Below, in pieces: positions 11,206 through 23,053 of a stretch of DNA of 64,000 nt (within the stretch, counting starts at the first letter, position 1; every line of letters starts with the position of its first letter). Location of the stretch: positions 136,685,808 through 136,749,807 of the forward strand of contig NC_044556.1 in assembly GCF_007565055.1 (NCBI RefSeq), read 5' to 3'. Below the pieces are notes generated by a model. The model was not told the origin of the DNA. It saw nothing but the letters and a program-made list of their open reading frames with translations, and did no database searches. Source of the DNA: Rhinopithecus roxellana (taxonomy: Eukaryota; Chordata; Mammalia; Primates; Cercopithecidae). Both the position numbers and the translations under genes were made by a program.

Positions 11206-12581
11206 CTTTGTGAGCTTATCTACCTTTGATCTTTGAGGTTGCTGACCTTTGAATGGGGTTTTTATGGGGCCTTTTTGTTGATGTTGTTGTAGTAGTTTTC
11301 CATTTGTTTGCTTTTTATTTTATTTTTTTTTTTAACAGTCAGGCCACTCTTCTGTAGGGCTGCTGCAGTTTGCTCAGGGTCTGCTCCAGACCCTAGTTGC
11401 CTCAATTTTTCCTGTACCTGGAGATATCACCAGTGAAGGAAGCAAAACAGGAAAGATGGCAGCCTGCTCCTTCCTCTGGGAGCTCCATCCCAGAGGGGCA
11501 CTGACCTATTGCCAGCCCAAATGCACCTGTAGAAGGTGGCTGTAGACCCCTGTTGGAAGGTCTCACCCATTCAGAAGGAATGGCATCAGGGAACTGCTTA
11601 AGGAATTAGTCAGGCTGCTTTTTGGTAAAGAAGGTGTGCTGAATTGTAGGGGGAAGCACTTCCTCATCCAGACCATTTGGATTCTCCTAAGCAGGCAGGC
11701 TGGAACAGCTGAGTCAACTGATCTCTCCCTGGGATGGAACTCTGTTCACATAACTCTGGTTGGAGTGGCTGAAGCCCTGGCAGGCAGGTCCTGCCCAGTG
11801 AGGAGGAATGTATTGAGGTCCCACCTAGGGAAGCATTCTGGCCACTATCTGGCAAAACAGCTATGCTGTGTTGTGGGGGTTCCTTCCTCATTCAAACTGT
11901 TTGGAGTCTCCAAAGCTGGCAGGCTGGAATGGCTGAGTCAACCAAACCACAGAGGTGATGGCTGCCTCTTCCCCTGGGAACTTAGTCCCATCTCAGACGG
12001 ACTCCAGCCTGTTGTCATTGGCTGGCTGGAATTCCAAGCCAGTGGGTCTTAAGTTGTGAGGTGCCATGGAAGTGGGGTCCACAGAATGATGCTGCTTGGC
12101 TCCCTGGATTCAGCCCTCTTCCTAGGAATATGTGCAGATGGATCTCCCACCTTGCCAGGCATCTTGAGGCTGAAGTATGTAAAACTCCCGGGTCTCTGTA
12201 TATGCCTGAGCAGCTACTCTGCTGAGACCCCACAGAACTCTGTGTATTGGACCCAAGGCCCTGGTGGCATGGATTCACAAGAGGAGCTCCTGATTTGCGG
12301 GTTGCAAAGATCTGTGGGAGAAGCATGGTTTCCCTGGCAGGGTCGTACATCACTCACCACTTTCCTTGGCTGGGGGTAGGGGTTCCTTTGGCTCCATTCC
12401 ACTCCAGGATGGGCCAGCACCCCACCCTTATTGTCTTTGTTCTCCATGAGTTGAGTTGTTTGCCTAGTCAGTACCAATGTGAGAACTCAGACATTTCAGT
12501 TGAAGGTGTTGAACTCACTTGCCCCTTTCATTTCTCTCCATGAGTGCCACAGACTGCATCTGCTTCTAATCAGCCATCTTC
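11206..12581 (-). promoter_or_regulatory. L1 5' UTR remnant
   Basis: This is the GC-richer part of the L1, between ORF1 and the 5' end. The terminal sequence on the minus strand reads 'GGAAGATGGCTGATTAGAAG', a typical older primate L1 start. In active L1s this region holds the internal polymerase II promoter. Here it belongs to an inactive copy, and residual promoter activity cannot be judged from sequence alone. Confidence 0.75.
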
Positions 12582-12591
12582 CAGCATTCTT

Positions 12592-13030
12592 TCTTGTGAC
12601 TCTGTACATAAAGTCTAGGGGGTCTAGATCTGTTGTTTATTGGTTTTGCTAGCTTTAGCTAATGTTAACTTTGCCTTTTCTTTATAAGCTTTAATTGTGA
12701 GCTAATCTTACTTTACTATGTGGCATTCAAGTGGGTCTAAATTAGGCAATAATTTCAACAGAGGGGCTTTGCTTGTGCTGAGATCCAAGGGGTTCTAATT
12801 GTCAAGGACCTATTAAATTCTCTGTAAGTATCCTAAATCAGCTGAAAGTGAAGGCTCAAGCTGACACCTCAGTGCTAGTCTAAGGCTCAGAATCCCAATA
12901 GTGTTATTCTACCAGTATCTGCCTCAGGGCAATCCAACTCCTCTGGGCAGCCTACTGCTTCCAGCTGTCAGCACTGGCCACAGTTAACTCTACCCACCAC
13001 CACTCCTCTCCTTAGAAAGATACTAACATA
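12592..13030 (-). mobile_element. Possible continuation of the old antisense L1M
   Basis: Sequence right of the inserted L1 keeps antisense-L1 flavour, for example 'TTTTCTTTATAAGC' at about 12677 and a 5'-UTR-like stretch ending 'CCACCACCACTCCTCTCC' near 13014. If so, this and 4908-5757 are two parts of one older L1M split by the younger L1. The match is weak. Confidence 0.35.
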
Positions 13031-13690
13031 ACTTCCAACCCTTCTGTAAGACTTACAGTGTCTCAAAGACTCCATTCTATTCACAATGTGTAATTCTATA
13101 GGGAGAAGATCTCACAAAAAAAGTATTACACTATAGTGCTAGAAACTAAAAATTTAAAGTCAATGATTAAACTTGATTCTATAGACAGAGAGGCATCTGT
13201 ACTGTTATCAACATCTTCCTCTATCAGGGACATTAAGATAAGACTACTCTGAAAAATTGCTGCATTTACAAAGAAAATTAACATTTTTGGGGAGTACCTC
13301 CTAAGTGCTAGGAACTCTGGTTGTTAAACACTCAATAAACACCAGGTAATATGTCAACACTTTATAACATTTATTTTTTCTATTTTCTACTGTTTCTAGT
13401 TTTCCTGATGTTACTTCTAACGTCTCTACCTCTGATCATGGTTTTATTCTATATTCCTGTTTGATTAAATAACAAACAAGAAATCTAGAAGCAGCCTTTA
13501 AGGAAGAAAGGAACAGATGATTATGTAAAAATACATTCCATTTCTAAATACACAAATGGGCAAAATGGAGCAAAATCTCAAATTATTAACAAACTATTCC
13601 AGAACTTCATATGAAAGTTTAGCTTTCAAATAGAAAGCTATCAATATCAATGGGAACTTATTTAACTCATAATGCAGCAGATTACTCATG
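13031..13690. other. No gene or repeat recognised
   Basis: AT-rich sequence with no convincing frame, splice pattern, RNA gene or recognisable repeat. It separates the L1 block from the L2 fragment. Confidence 0.5.
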
Positions 13691-14450
13691 TGTTCATTCA
13701 TTCAATAAATTATTACCAAATACCTGCTATTTGCCAGACACTGAAATAGGTGCTGGAGATACAATTGTAATCAAAATAAAGTAGTTTCTGTTCCTGTGTA
13801 GCTTACAGTTTAGCTTGAGGTACAAAGTATACAAATAATAACAATTAAAATGCAACCTTCCATGAAAACAATGGGAAAATAGGGTGATATGGATGCATAC
13901 AAAACGTGGAAGGCTTGGCCTGGAAAAGGAGAAGGGACAATGAGAGGTTGGGAGAAAAGACATGAAAATATCCATAGGTAAGACAAAATATATATTACCT
14001 TAGTGAAATAAAGAGGAGTTATGGGTGATAGAATGGAAAAGACTGAAGAGCCACTTTTGGGAAGGATGGTGAATGATGAATCTGGAAATATAAATGAGAG
14101 TGGGGTCATTGAAAGCAATATTGAAACATTTTGATTTATCTAAGAACAATGGAGAGTCATTGAGGGATTTTATATAGAGAGGTAACTTGACTAGATACAC
14201 ATTTTTCAAAGATTATTTGTCTACAGTGTGAAAAATGAAATGAGAATGGGAGTGGATAGGAGCCTGGGAAACCAGGTAGGATGTGTTTTCAGTAATTTAG
14301 GTAAGTGATGATGGTGATCTTTGCCAGGTTATTGAGGATAACAACAGAGGGAAATTGATGGATTCAACAATTTAAAGGTAGGATGTATTGCATGTAAGGA
14401 AATGAGAGTTCAGGAGAACAGTTCACGAGGTTACTCTATGACTGATTTGG
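13691..14450 (-). mobile_element. L2 LINE fragment, antisense
   Basis: It opens with 'TGTTCATTCATTCAATAAAT' and 'TGCTATTTGCCAGACACTG', the reverse complement of the conserved L2 3' end. Body sequence follows, including the eroded equivalents near 14150-14180 ('GAGAGTCATTGAGGGATTTT') and 14290-14330 of the antisense reverse-transcriptase C-terminal region. It is a mammalian-wide, ancient copy with no frame. Confidence 0.7.
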
Positions 14451-14985
14451 CTTAATCACTTCTCTGTTGGGGGAAATTAGATCTTGAATTGCAGCTGGGA
14501 AATTTGGATCTTAGGAACACAGAAAATCCTTGCTGCCAGCAAAACCTCCATAACATATTTGTGTGAAGTAGGCTTCCCTCCCCCTTTTTTGTTTCTGACC
14601 CAAAAAGAAAGAGAGGATTCCTTATTTGCTCTCTGCTATTACTCATGCCCAGTTGAGGAAAGAGTGTTGTCTACAATAAAGGCATTAAGTAGGAGAAGAA
14701 AAAGTCAAGGTTTCAGTCTGACTTGATGAAGGTGAAGGAAAAAACAAGAGAGGACTGTGAGATCACTGTTTCCAGGAGTTGAAAAAATAGGGGTCCCAGC
14801 TTGAACTAGGTCAGTTACTGATCTCCAGTTATGTCTGCTCGTACTCATGACTGATAGGATGTATCCACCAGGGGCCTAATTTCATGACTGACCAGAGGTC
14901 ACCTAGAAAACAGCACATTTAATGAAGTCAAATATTACAGAAAAAATGTGACTCCAAGTACAGCAGAATGTTTATCATGTAGAAC
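14451..14985. other. No gene or repeat recognised
   Basis: A short open stretch at 14484-14726 has no recognisable domain or start context and is probably chance. I see no other structure. Confidence 0.45.
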
Positions 14986-15232
14986 TTCAAAGTGTGGGCT
15001 CTGGAGCTATAGAGTGATGGTTAATAGCAAGGTTTTAAATTCCACCTTCACCACCTGCTGTATTTGGCCATGGGCTGTTAACTTAATCACTATATGGCTC
15101 TGTATTCTTATTTGTAAAAATGATAACTTCCCGAATTATTTGGTAGGGTTATTGTGAAGATAAAAGGAACTAATACATGCAAAGCACTTTTAATAGTCTC
15201 TGAAACATAATGACTCAATAAATATTAACTAT
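14986..15232 (+). repeat. MIR SINE
   Basis: It follows the MIR order: 'GTGTGGGCTCTGGAGCTATAG', then 'CCACCTTCACCACCTGCTGT', 'AACTTAATCACTATATGGC', 'TTATTTGTAAAAATGATAAC', 'TAGGGTTATTGTGAAGAT', and the tail 'AATACATGCAAAGCACTTTTA' to 'TGACTCAATAAATATTAACT'. This is nearly the complete element in sense orientation. Confidence 0.88.
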
Positions 15233-16394
15233 TTAATATTAGCCATTTAAAATAACAAAGTATTATTACTTTAGCTCAGCTCTTCATGAACTCCAGGTCT
15301 CAATCTTGAGGTAGAGATGAGGATAGTAGGGAATAAAGTGAGACTATGATAATGAAATAATATTCTTGACTAAAATCTTGCTAATATATTAGGGCAGAAG
15401 AATCACCAAAAAAAAAAAGGAGTTTTTAATGCTGTCAGATGTGCCGTGGTGCCCACTGCTCCAGACTGGAGCTGGAAGGCAGAGACTTACCCTGGACATT
15501 AGACGCAGTGTCCACACAGATCCCAGGCAGTGAAACTTACTAAAGGAGGCTAGGTCTCCAAAATGCAGTTCAGCCACCCCTTGATAGTGTTTCCTTGGGG
15601 TTTTAAATGAACTTTCAGTGTTTGTCATATAATATTTAGTCTTAGAGAGCCATATTACTGATTAAAAATAGTATGACTTATTTTTGAGAAGTAAATAAGA
15701 TAATTGGGGGCAATCTGAGCAAAGTCCCCAATTGTGTTTCTGCTAAAGTACGTGAAGTACATGCCACTTGCTCAGTAGGAAAGACTGTTGGCAGACTGAC
15801 AAGATGAATCATTGCTGAAAGGTATTCAAATAGAATTATAGAGCAGAACCAGGGATAGAATCTAACAGGAAATAAGCCCCATGGGTCATTCTGAGTTATG
15901 TCCTTTTTAGTGAGTCTGTTTTAGTTTAAGTTTATTTGAATAATACTAAGATGTAATGTATTGAGCAAGGGAAAGACTCTTCTGTAACATACGGGAAACT
16001 TTTATCACTCAGGTTTTATCATCTGGTTTTTCACTTTTTATGCAAGTTTTTTTTCCCCTTCATGTTAGAATAATTGTGGTCAATGTTTTCTCAAGATATG
16101 ACTAATTTTTATTTTATTGTCTTTAGAGAAAGTCGAGGAGTCACAATACCTTTCTTTTATCAGAATAGAATGTATTATACACAAAATTTAAAATGTATCT
16201 TTGGTTTTCATCTGAAGCTTTGCAATATAATGCAAATTAATACTTTTTCATCTTCAGCTTTTTGAAATTCACTTTCCACACTGCATCTAGAAAAGCATTT
16301 TTAAAACTAAAATATGAGCATGTAATTTCTCTGTTTTAATCTTTTCAGTGGCATCCATCGACCTAAGGCTTACTAGGCCTGACACATCTGGCAC
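15233..16394. other. No gene or repeat recognised
   Basis: Mixed-composition sequence with a short A tract at about 15408-15418. The open stretches at 15389-15628 (minus) and 16074-16265 (plus) lack domains or supporting signals. Confidence 0.45.
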
Positions 16395-17216
16395 TGTGAT
16401 ATTGTGAAATATTGGATACATTTGGTTTTCCTTCCCTTTTCCTGGCATACAGCTCTTAAAACTCTTGGAGTCTCTACAGTGATATGTCTCTTTGTAAGCT
16501 AATCAGATGACTGATGGCTGGGACTCCTGAAAAACTGAGGACTACTAGATAGCCTCAGAATGGAGAACTATTGCCAAGGGAACCAACCGGGCAATTAAAG
16601 ATTTGGAACTTTTAGCTTCACCCTCCAACCAGAGTGAGTGAAGGTTGGGTCGATCGCAAGTGGCTAATGATTTAGTCAGTCATGCCTATGCAATGAATCT
16701 TCCATAACAACCTGAAAGGACTGCATTTGAAGAGCTTCTGAGGAGCTAAACATGTGGAGGTTCCTGGAGGGTGGCACCGAAACAGGGCAGGGAAGCTCTC
16801 ACACCTCTTGCCCTATGCATCTTTTCCGTCTGGCTGTTCATCCGTATCCTTTGAAGTATTCTTAGTAATAAATGGGTAAATGTAAGTGAAGTGTTTTCCT
16901 GAGTTCTGTGAGCTCCTCTAGCAAATTAAACTCAAAGAAGAGGTCATGGGAACCCCTGCTTTATAGCCAGTCAGTCGGAAGAAAAGGTAACAACCTGTGG
17001 CCTGTGATTGGCATCTGAAGTGAGCAGCAGTCTTGTGGGACTGAGCCCTTAACCTAAGTTTTCTCCAGGTATTATATGTGAGAATTGAATCGAATTCCAG
17101 GACACCCCTCTAGTGTCTGCTGGAGATTTGTTTGGTGTGTGGGGAGCCTCTCTGTCACATCTGGTCACAGAAGCATTCTGTGCTGTATCGAATGAGTGTT
17201 AGAGAAGGAAAAACAC
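16395..17216 (+). mobile_element. Solo LTR, about 820 bp, class III/I ERV type
   Basis: It begins TGTGATATTGTGAAATATTG and ends near '...AAAAACAC'. Internal landmarks are 'TTGGTTTTCCTTCCCTTTTCC', 'GCTAATCAGATGACTGATGG', 'TTGCCCTATGCATCTTTTCC', an AATAAA at 16867-16872, 'GTTCTGTGAGCTCCTCTAGC' and 'CTTGTGGGACTGAGCCCTTA'. This is the order of a long primate LTR family that I recognise as recurrent but cannot name securely; a MER21-like ERVL LTR is a guess. There is no internal region on either side. Confidence 0.72.
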
Positions 17217-17690
17217 TTTTTTTTTCCTGTCTCTATCAGATACCTACTTACCACTTCAGCTTCAGCTCCCACTCTGATTCTTCTTTGTCTCTTGCTCAAG
17301 ACACATAGGATTTACTTCCCTTCTTTAGTGTACAGTACAACCTTCGTTTTAGATCAGATATTAAAAATCCAAATGTAGCTGAGGCAGATTAAAGTGAAGC
17401 AGAGCAGGTATAATAGTCAGGATTGCTGGTACCTGTGGCAAAATGGAGAATGCATACTCTCAAAAAGCAGCTGCTACTTGGTTCAACTGATTGCTGCCAT
17501 GTCTTAGATCCTCTGATTTTTCAAGAACACTAGAAATTTGATTTTTTTCTGTAATCTCAAAGTTTTCAAATACTGGCAACTAATTTCTTAAGCACACTAA
17601 AAGTCAGTAAAGCATGTCCTGTTGCTATTTTTATTCCTATATGCAACCAAGTTGAAAACTCTTAAAGATACTCCTCTTCTTTGTTATACC
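17217..17690. other. No gene or repeat recognised
   Basis: Unique-looking sequence after a short T run. The open stretch at 17196-17378 begins inside the LTR end and has no domain. Confidence 0.4.
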
Positions 17691-17917
17691 TCTCTTCCTA
17701 GGCCTTAGCCCTTCCTCTTCTCAGGAGATTCCCCCACAGACTTAAATCCCCTTGCTCTTAAGCTCTCACAGCTGCCTTCATATTTCCTTTTGTAACATTC
17801 ATCATATTTTTGTGAGTCATCATTGTTATTAATCTCTTATAAATTCCATGAAGCTAGAGACTGTACACATTTAAAAAATTATATCTAGAAGAATGCTTGG
17901 GATATAAAAGGGTATTA
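17691..17917 (+). mobile_element. L2 LINE 3' end, sense
   Basis: The pattern 'ATAAATTCCATGAAGCTAGAGACTG' followed by 'AGAATGCTTGGGATATAAAA' is an eroded form of the L2 3' end ('...CATGAGGGCAGGGACT...' then '...AGTGCCTGGCACA...'). The Alu at 17918 cuts it short. Confidence 0.55.
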
Positions 17918-18196
17918 GGCTGGGCACAGTGGCTGATGCCTGTAATCCCAGCACTTTGGGAGGCTGAGACATGTGGATCATCTGAGCTCAGGAGTTCAAG
18001 ACTAGCCTGACCAACTTGGTGAAACCCTGTCTTTAAAAAAATACAAAAATTAGCCAAGTGTGGTGGCATGTACCTGTAGTCCTAGCTACTCGGGAAGCTA
18101 AGGTAGGAGGATCACTTGAGCTTGGGAAGCAGAGGTTGCAGTGAGCTGAGATCACACTACTGCACTCCAGCCTGAACAACAGAGTGAGACCCTGTC
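17918..18196 (+). repeat. Alu (AluJ/S-like), sense
   Basis: It starts GGCTGGGCACAGTGGCTGATG and has the left arm, a short mid A-run 'TTTAAAAAAATACAAAAATTAG' and the right arm ending 'GAGTGAGACCCTGTC'. Its A-tail has been replaced by a long GAA/GGA purine tract (18197-18387). Confidence 0.95.
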
Positions 18197-18387
<191 letters not shown>

Positions 18388-18439
18388 ACAACAAATATTT
18401 GTGAATCTAATTGAAACATATTCATTATATTAATGTTAT

Positions 18440-18600
18440 ATATACAGGATAAATATTATTCCCATTTTATAGTTTGTAAAACTGTAATACTGCGGACTTA
18501 AAAGACCTTTTTGAGGTCATTCAGCTTTTGGTAGTAAGTTCAGCTTCTGACTCAGAGATCATAGCTCTTGCCACCAGGCCTTGCTATGTTTCTTAGCCAT
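18440..18600 (-). repeat. Probable MIR fragment, antisense
   Basis: The text 'ATTATTCCCATTTTATAGTT' followed by 'TTTTTGAGGTCATTCAGCTT' and 'TGACTCAGAGATCATAGC' follows the antisense MIR core order (cattttacag / aggtcacacagct). Diverged. Confidence 0.55.
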
Positions 18601-19765
18601 CTTCAGGTTTGTCATAATATTGCAAGTCTGAAAGTTTGAACACTATAGACTGTTTAAAACTAATTCTGAATATATGTTTTAATATTTGTTATATAGTCAT
18701 AAAATTAAGTTAAAATGAAATTTTGGAAAGGAAAGACAAATAGCATTGCTAAAAGACATGAAGAATTTCTTTAATTTGGGAAAATGGTTTTTTTCTAGAT
18801 TCAGTGCTTTTACCTAGTATTAATATTTGATTAGCTTAAAGTAAACATGAATTGTCCAGCCCATTCATACATTAATCTGACAGTTTTTTCTCCATTGCAT
18901 TAGCTAAGAATAAGTCTTGATCATCTAAAAAGCCTGTTTTTTTTTTTTCCCTCATACTAGTTATGTTATTGGCATCCATCAATATGCTGGATGGATGAAA
19001 GGAAGAAAAGAAAAAAAGAAAAATTATATGGGAAGTAGAAGAAATAAAAGAAGTTGTAGAGCTGCTAATATAACTGGATTATCAGAAACTGTCACTGGTA
19101 AACTGAGTTCTTTCTCTAATTTATATTGGTTGAAAAGAAAGAACACCCAGTTGGAAAGACCAGCAAGCCACTGGAGAGAAATGGAGGAGTGCACTCTCAT
19201 TCTAAAGATCCCTTTTCCTCAAACCATGATGAAATGGGGTTTTTAAGGACTGTGTGAGAGGTGGGAGAGAAATGGTAGTATGTGCAGAGTGGAACTCCAG
19301 ATTTGCAGGCTCAACTCACAAACATACATCTTCCTAAAACTCATACACACAAAATACAAAATAGCAGAGACTCTTTTTGGGGGAGGTAATGTTACATTAT
19401 AATAATATATTAATGAGTTAAGCCAGCTTAGGTAAGGTAATCTGTTTCAGTTTGTGCAAGTTTGAGAGTCTTATCTCCCTCTAGTATCTGGTCATAGGTC
19501 ATAAAGCTCTGGTGCCATCCCAGTCCACACGGTTTCTTCAAGCAGCTGTGACTATAAATAATAGACTAAAGAAAAACAGTAAGGAAAAGAACTTTCCCAG
19601 TTATTTCATCAGGGCTTCCCTGGTAACAAAGTTAATAGGGGATTTTTGGTCATTTTCCAGGATTATTTTAAAATCACAGCTGGAAGGCATCAACTATTTC
19701 AAGGAGGTTAGTTATTGCTACACTTCAGGATCCATGAGAAATATTTATATTACTTAAATCAATAT
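18601..19765. other. No gene or repeat recognised
   Basis: AT-rich sequence. The frames at 18995-19246 and 19512-19757 are low-complexity or domainless, and I see no splice or promoter support. Confidence 0.45.
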
Positions 19766-19851
19766 TTCAAAGAGGGGCCTTCAAGATGGCTGATTAGCAG
19801 CATTTTCTGCCACCTCCTCGATTTAGAAGAACCAAAACAGTACATGGACAG

Positions 19852-20263
19852 TGTGTTCGTCTGTTTGTGATGCCATAAAGAAATATCTGAGGTTGGATAA
19901 TTTATAAAGAGAAGAGGTTTATTTTGGCTTACAGTTCTGCAGGCTGTACAGGAAGCATGGTGCTGGCATCTGCTTCTAGTGAGGCCTCAGGAAGCTGACA
20001 ATCATGGCAGAAGGCAGAGGGGAGCCAGCATATCACATGGCAAGAGAGGGCACAAAAAAGAGAGGGTGAAGTTCTCAGACTCTTAAACAACCAGATCTTT
20101 TGTGAACTCAGAGGAAGAACTCACTCATTACCAGAAGGAGGGCACTAAGCCATTCATGAGGGATCTGCTGCCCTGACCCAAATACTTCCCACCACATCCC
20201 ACCTCCAACACAGAGGATCACATTTCAATGAGATTTGAAGGGGAAAAGCATTGAACTATATCA
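19852..20263 (-). mobile_element. MLT1-type MaLR LTR, antisense, in the L1 5' UTR
   Basis: On the plus strand it begins TGTGTTCGTCTGTTTG and ends GAACTATATCA, the reverse complement of an MLT1/MST LTR. Typical blocks are 'GAGGTTTATTTTGGCTTACAG', 'GACAATCATGGCAGAAGG' and 'ACTTCCCACCACATCCCACC'. L1 5'-UTR sequence resumes immediately after it ('CAGAATATGTTATCCCAGAG'). No clear target duplication is visible. Confidence 0.85.
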
Positions 20264-21950
20264 GAATATGTTATCCCAGAGAGAATACTTGAATTCAAGG
20301 ACACATTGAAGGCAAGAAAGGGAAAAATAGAGAGGCAGCCTGCTTCGCAGGGATTTCCTGTGTGCTAAGAGTGATCTCCCAGCATGAGGAAAGGATGAGT
20401 GAGAGACTTCTGGCAGCTAACATTCCCAGGGTGGAATCATGTAATCCTGGTCACAGGAGAACCCTTTGACCCTCCCAACCCCTGAAATTAACATAGGTAG
20501 CTGCCAGGAGACGGTGGGATGGAACTGTAGTAGGGAGAGAGCTTGCACTGGGTTCCATACCCTATCTGAGACATAAGTGGTTATAGCAAGGTGCTATTAT
20601 CAAACCTAGCCTTTGGCAGACCGCATACTGCCTGGGGGCCCAGTGGTGCCAGAATGGAGATGTTATGGAAATTCAGGCTACTGCTGCTAAAACTAGGGAA
20701 TGAGCTGAGTGTGCTTCTGGGGCTAGAGCTAAGAAACAAGAAAAGTGTGGGCTGCAGCTGCTGATGCCAGGAAATAAGCACTACCAGGATTGAGACTGGG
20801 AAACAAGTGGGGCATGAAGTGCTGCTGGGACATTGTCACGAGCTGGGTGGGGGCTCCTGCAGCTGGGTTGGAAGAGTGAACTAGGCATGGGCTACTGCTA
20901 CCAGGGCTGGGGGAAAGCACCAAGTATAAGAGTGATGCCTGTTCCCCACATGCTCGTTCAGGCTGTGACCACCAATGATGGTCACACTCTCTCTAGTGGT
21001 GTTCCTCAGCATATCTGTCACTGCCTCTCATCCTAGCACTCCACCTGGGACCTCAAGATTGTTATGCCCTTGCCCACCATAGCTGGTGCCTGCTGTCACC
21101 ATTGGGTGGCCTGAACACAAGCTTGTCTACCCTGCCTTCAGCCCTCCCTTCAGGACAGAGAACATAGCTTGGGGTCCTGGAGATTGCTCAATCCAAGCTA
21201 CCACTTTGGGCATCTCAGCACTCCTTGTGGAGCCTGAGGTTGGACCTAAACTCCCAGGTGCTACCACTTCAGCTGGCACCTGCCTGCAAGTGCCATCTTT
21301 AGGCTTGGATACTGGCCTGTCAAGTCCACCACAGCCACCACCACTATCAAGGCACACTGCTTGAACCAGAGAATTATTCTCCCACTGTTACTGTTATTGC
21401 CCAAACCACACTAGTTGCCCAGGGGCCTGAGAATCCACTCATTCATTCACCTGGTCCACTGCTGCCACTACCAGCATCAGAGCCAGCCACCTGGAGTCCC
21501 AAGAATTTGCCCACTGCTAACTGCCAACACAAATACCAGTGTACACCACCCTGGGGCACAAAAATAGGCATGCTCAGCCACTGATGCCACCACTGGTACC
21601 TGAAAACTGGCCCACCGGGCATCTCAACCCCCAGCACAACTTCACCACAGCATCCTCTAATAACTATACTTTAGCACACTGAGGAAATCACAGATGCCAT
21701 TAATGCTGTTTACTGCCCAAGAAATACCGAGACTACACTACTGCACACACACACAGAATCAAAGGCAAAGTACCCTACCCAACCAACACCATAGATATAT
21801 CTTCAGGAAAAGTCCTCTTTTATAGGTGTTAATTCAAAAACAGGAAGAAATGACTCTTACACCAGATGCACAGACATCAGCATAATGACAGGCAATTTTA
21901 AAAGCAAGGAAATATGACACCTCTAAAGAAACACAATAATCCTTAGGGAA
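20264..21950 (+). promoter_or_regulatory. L1 5' UTR remnant, sense
   Basis: GC-richer sequence with repeated 'GCTGCTG', 'CACCAC' and 'GGGGCT' motifs, as in L1M 5' UTRs. Many short frames on both strands (for example 20581-21364) are compositional and not genes. It links the MLT1 insertion to the ORF1 region. Confidence 0.65.
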
Positions 21951-22105
21951 TAGACACACCTTAATAAAAAAGAAATGTTTGAAATCCTAGATAAAGAATT
22001 CAAAATACTGATCTTAAAGAAACTCAGTGAGATACAAGAGAATTCTGAAAAACAAATACATCAGAAAAATATTTCAGGAACTGAATAAAAAATGTATAAA
22101 AGATT

Positions 22106-22114
22106 ATCTATCTA

Positions 22115-22164
<50 letters not shown>
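22106..22164 (+). repeat. (TCTA)n microsatellite at the Alu tail
   Basis: About 14 tetranucleotide units, nearly pure over the last 12, replacing the poly-T expected at the 3' end of the antisense Alu that follows. It is probably polymorphic. Confidence 0.95.
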
Positions 22165-22454
22165 GAGACAGAGTATCACTCTGATGTCTGTTGCCCAGGC
22201 TGGAGTGCAGTGGTGCAGTCTTGGCTTACTGCAACCTCTGCCTCTGGGGTTCAAGTGATTCTCCTATTTCAGCCTCCCAAGTAGCTGGGAATACAGGCAT
22301 GTGCCACCACTCCTGGATAATTTTTTATATTTTTAGTAGAGATAGGGTTTCGTCATGCTGGCCAGGCTGGTCTCAAACTCCTGACCTCAAGTGATCCACC
22401 TGCCTTGGCCTCCCAAAGTGCTGGGATTACAAGCATGAGCCACCACACCCAGTC
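22165..22454 (-). repeat. Alu, antisense, within L1 ORF1
   Basis: Full-length antisense Alu: 'TTGCCCAGGCTGGAGTGCAG', then 'CAACCTCTGCCTCTGGGG', 'TTTTTAGTAGAGATAGGG', ending 'GAGCCACCACACCCAGTC'. Its head portion (from about 22328) is copied again at 22703-22828 as part of a tandem duplication. Confidence 0.93.
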
Positions 22455-23053
22455 GTATATTTTTAAAAATAACCCAATGAAAATTCTGGAACTAAAAAAA
22501 TTCATTGAAGGAAATATAAAATACATGTGAAATCTTCAAAAGTAATCTAGATCAGGCAGAAGAAAGACTCTCAGAACTTGAAGACAAGTTTTTTGAAATA
22601 ATCCATTCAGAGAAAAATACAGAAAAAAAGAATAAAAAGACCAAGCAAAGCCATTGCCACATTTGGGACAACAGAAAATGGTCATATATTCAAATTTATT
22701 AGTATTTTTAGTAGAGATGAGGTTTTGTCATGCTGGCCAGGCTGGTCTCAAGCTCCTGACCTCAAGTGATCCGCCAACCTTGGCTTCCCAAAGTGCTGAA
22801 TTACAAGCATGAGCCACCACACCTGGCCATATATTTTTAAAAATAACCCAATGAAAATTCTGAAACTAAAAAAATTCATTGAAGGAAATACAAAATACAT
22901 TTGAAATCTTCAAAAATAATCTAGATCAGGCAGAAGGAAGAATCTCAGAACTTGAAGACAAGTCTTTTGAAATAATCCATTCAGAGAAAAATAAAGAAAA
23001 AAAAAGCCATTGCCACATTTGGAACAACATAAAGTGGTCAAATATTCAAATTT
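22328..23053 (+). repeat. 375-bp tandem duplication spanning the Alu/L1 junction
   Basis: Copy 1 is 22328-22702 and copy 2 is 22703-23053. Both begin TATTTTTAGTAGAGAT inside the Alu, run through the Alu end, then the L1 ORF1 segment ('CCCAATGAAAATTCTG', 'TCTAGATCAGGCAGAAG', 'GAACTTGAAGACAAGT'), and end at 'ATATTCAAATTT'. Copy 2 lacks about 18 bp of the A-rich part near 22620-22650. Scattered substitutions separate the copies, so the event is not recent. The second Alu piece (22703-22828) is therefore not an independent insertion. Confidence 0.93.

Larger units (their letters stand above)
5758..12581 (-). mobile_element. Near full-length L1 (primate L1PB/old L1PA type), antisense, with LTR insertion
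   Basis: Reading right to left it has a 5' UTR (about 12581-11206), an ORF1 remnant, an ORF2 remnant, a 3' UTR and an A-rich tail (poly-T from 5758 on the plus strand). Imperfect target duplications flank it: CAGCATCTTT at 5751-5760 and CAGCATTCTTT at 12582-12592. Length without the inserted LTR (7461-7805) is about 6.48 kb, close to a complete L1. Both ORFs are broken by stops and frameshifts, so it is inactive. Because a THE1-type LTR is inserted in it, the L1 predates THE1 activity, which fits an older primate L1 subfamily. Confidence 0.9.

Noticed and set aside
11636..12543. Cluster of overlapping 75-138-codon frames on both strands
   Set aside because: They lie in the L1 5' UTR, which is GC-richer and lacks stops by composition.
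20581..21637. Cluster of frames on both strands
   Set aside because: Same reason: sense L1 5' UTR composition.
22106..22164. CRISPR-like or other spaced repeat array
   Set aside because: It is a simple tetranucleotide microsatellite without spacers, in a primate genome.
22703..22828. A second, truncated Alu in L1 ORF1
   Set aside because: It is copy 2 of the 375-bp tandem duplication, not a separate insertion.
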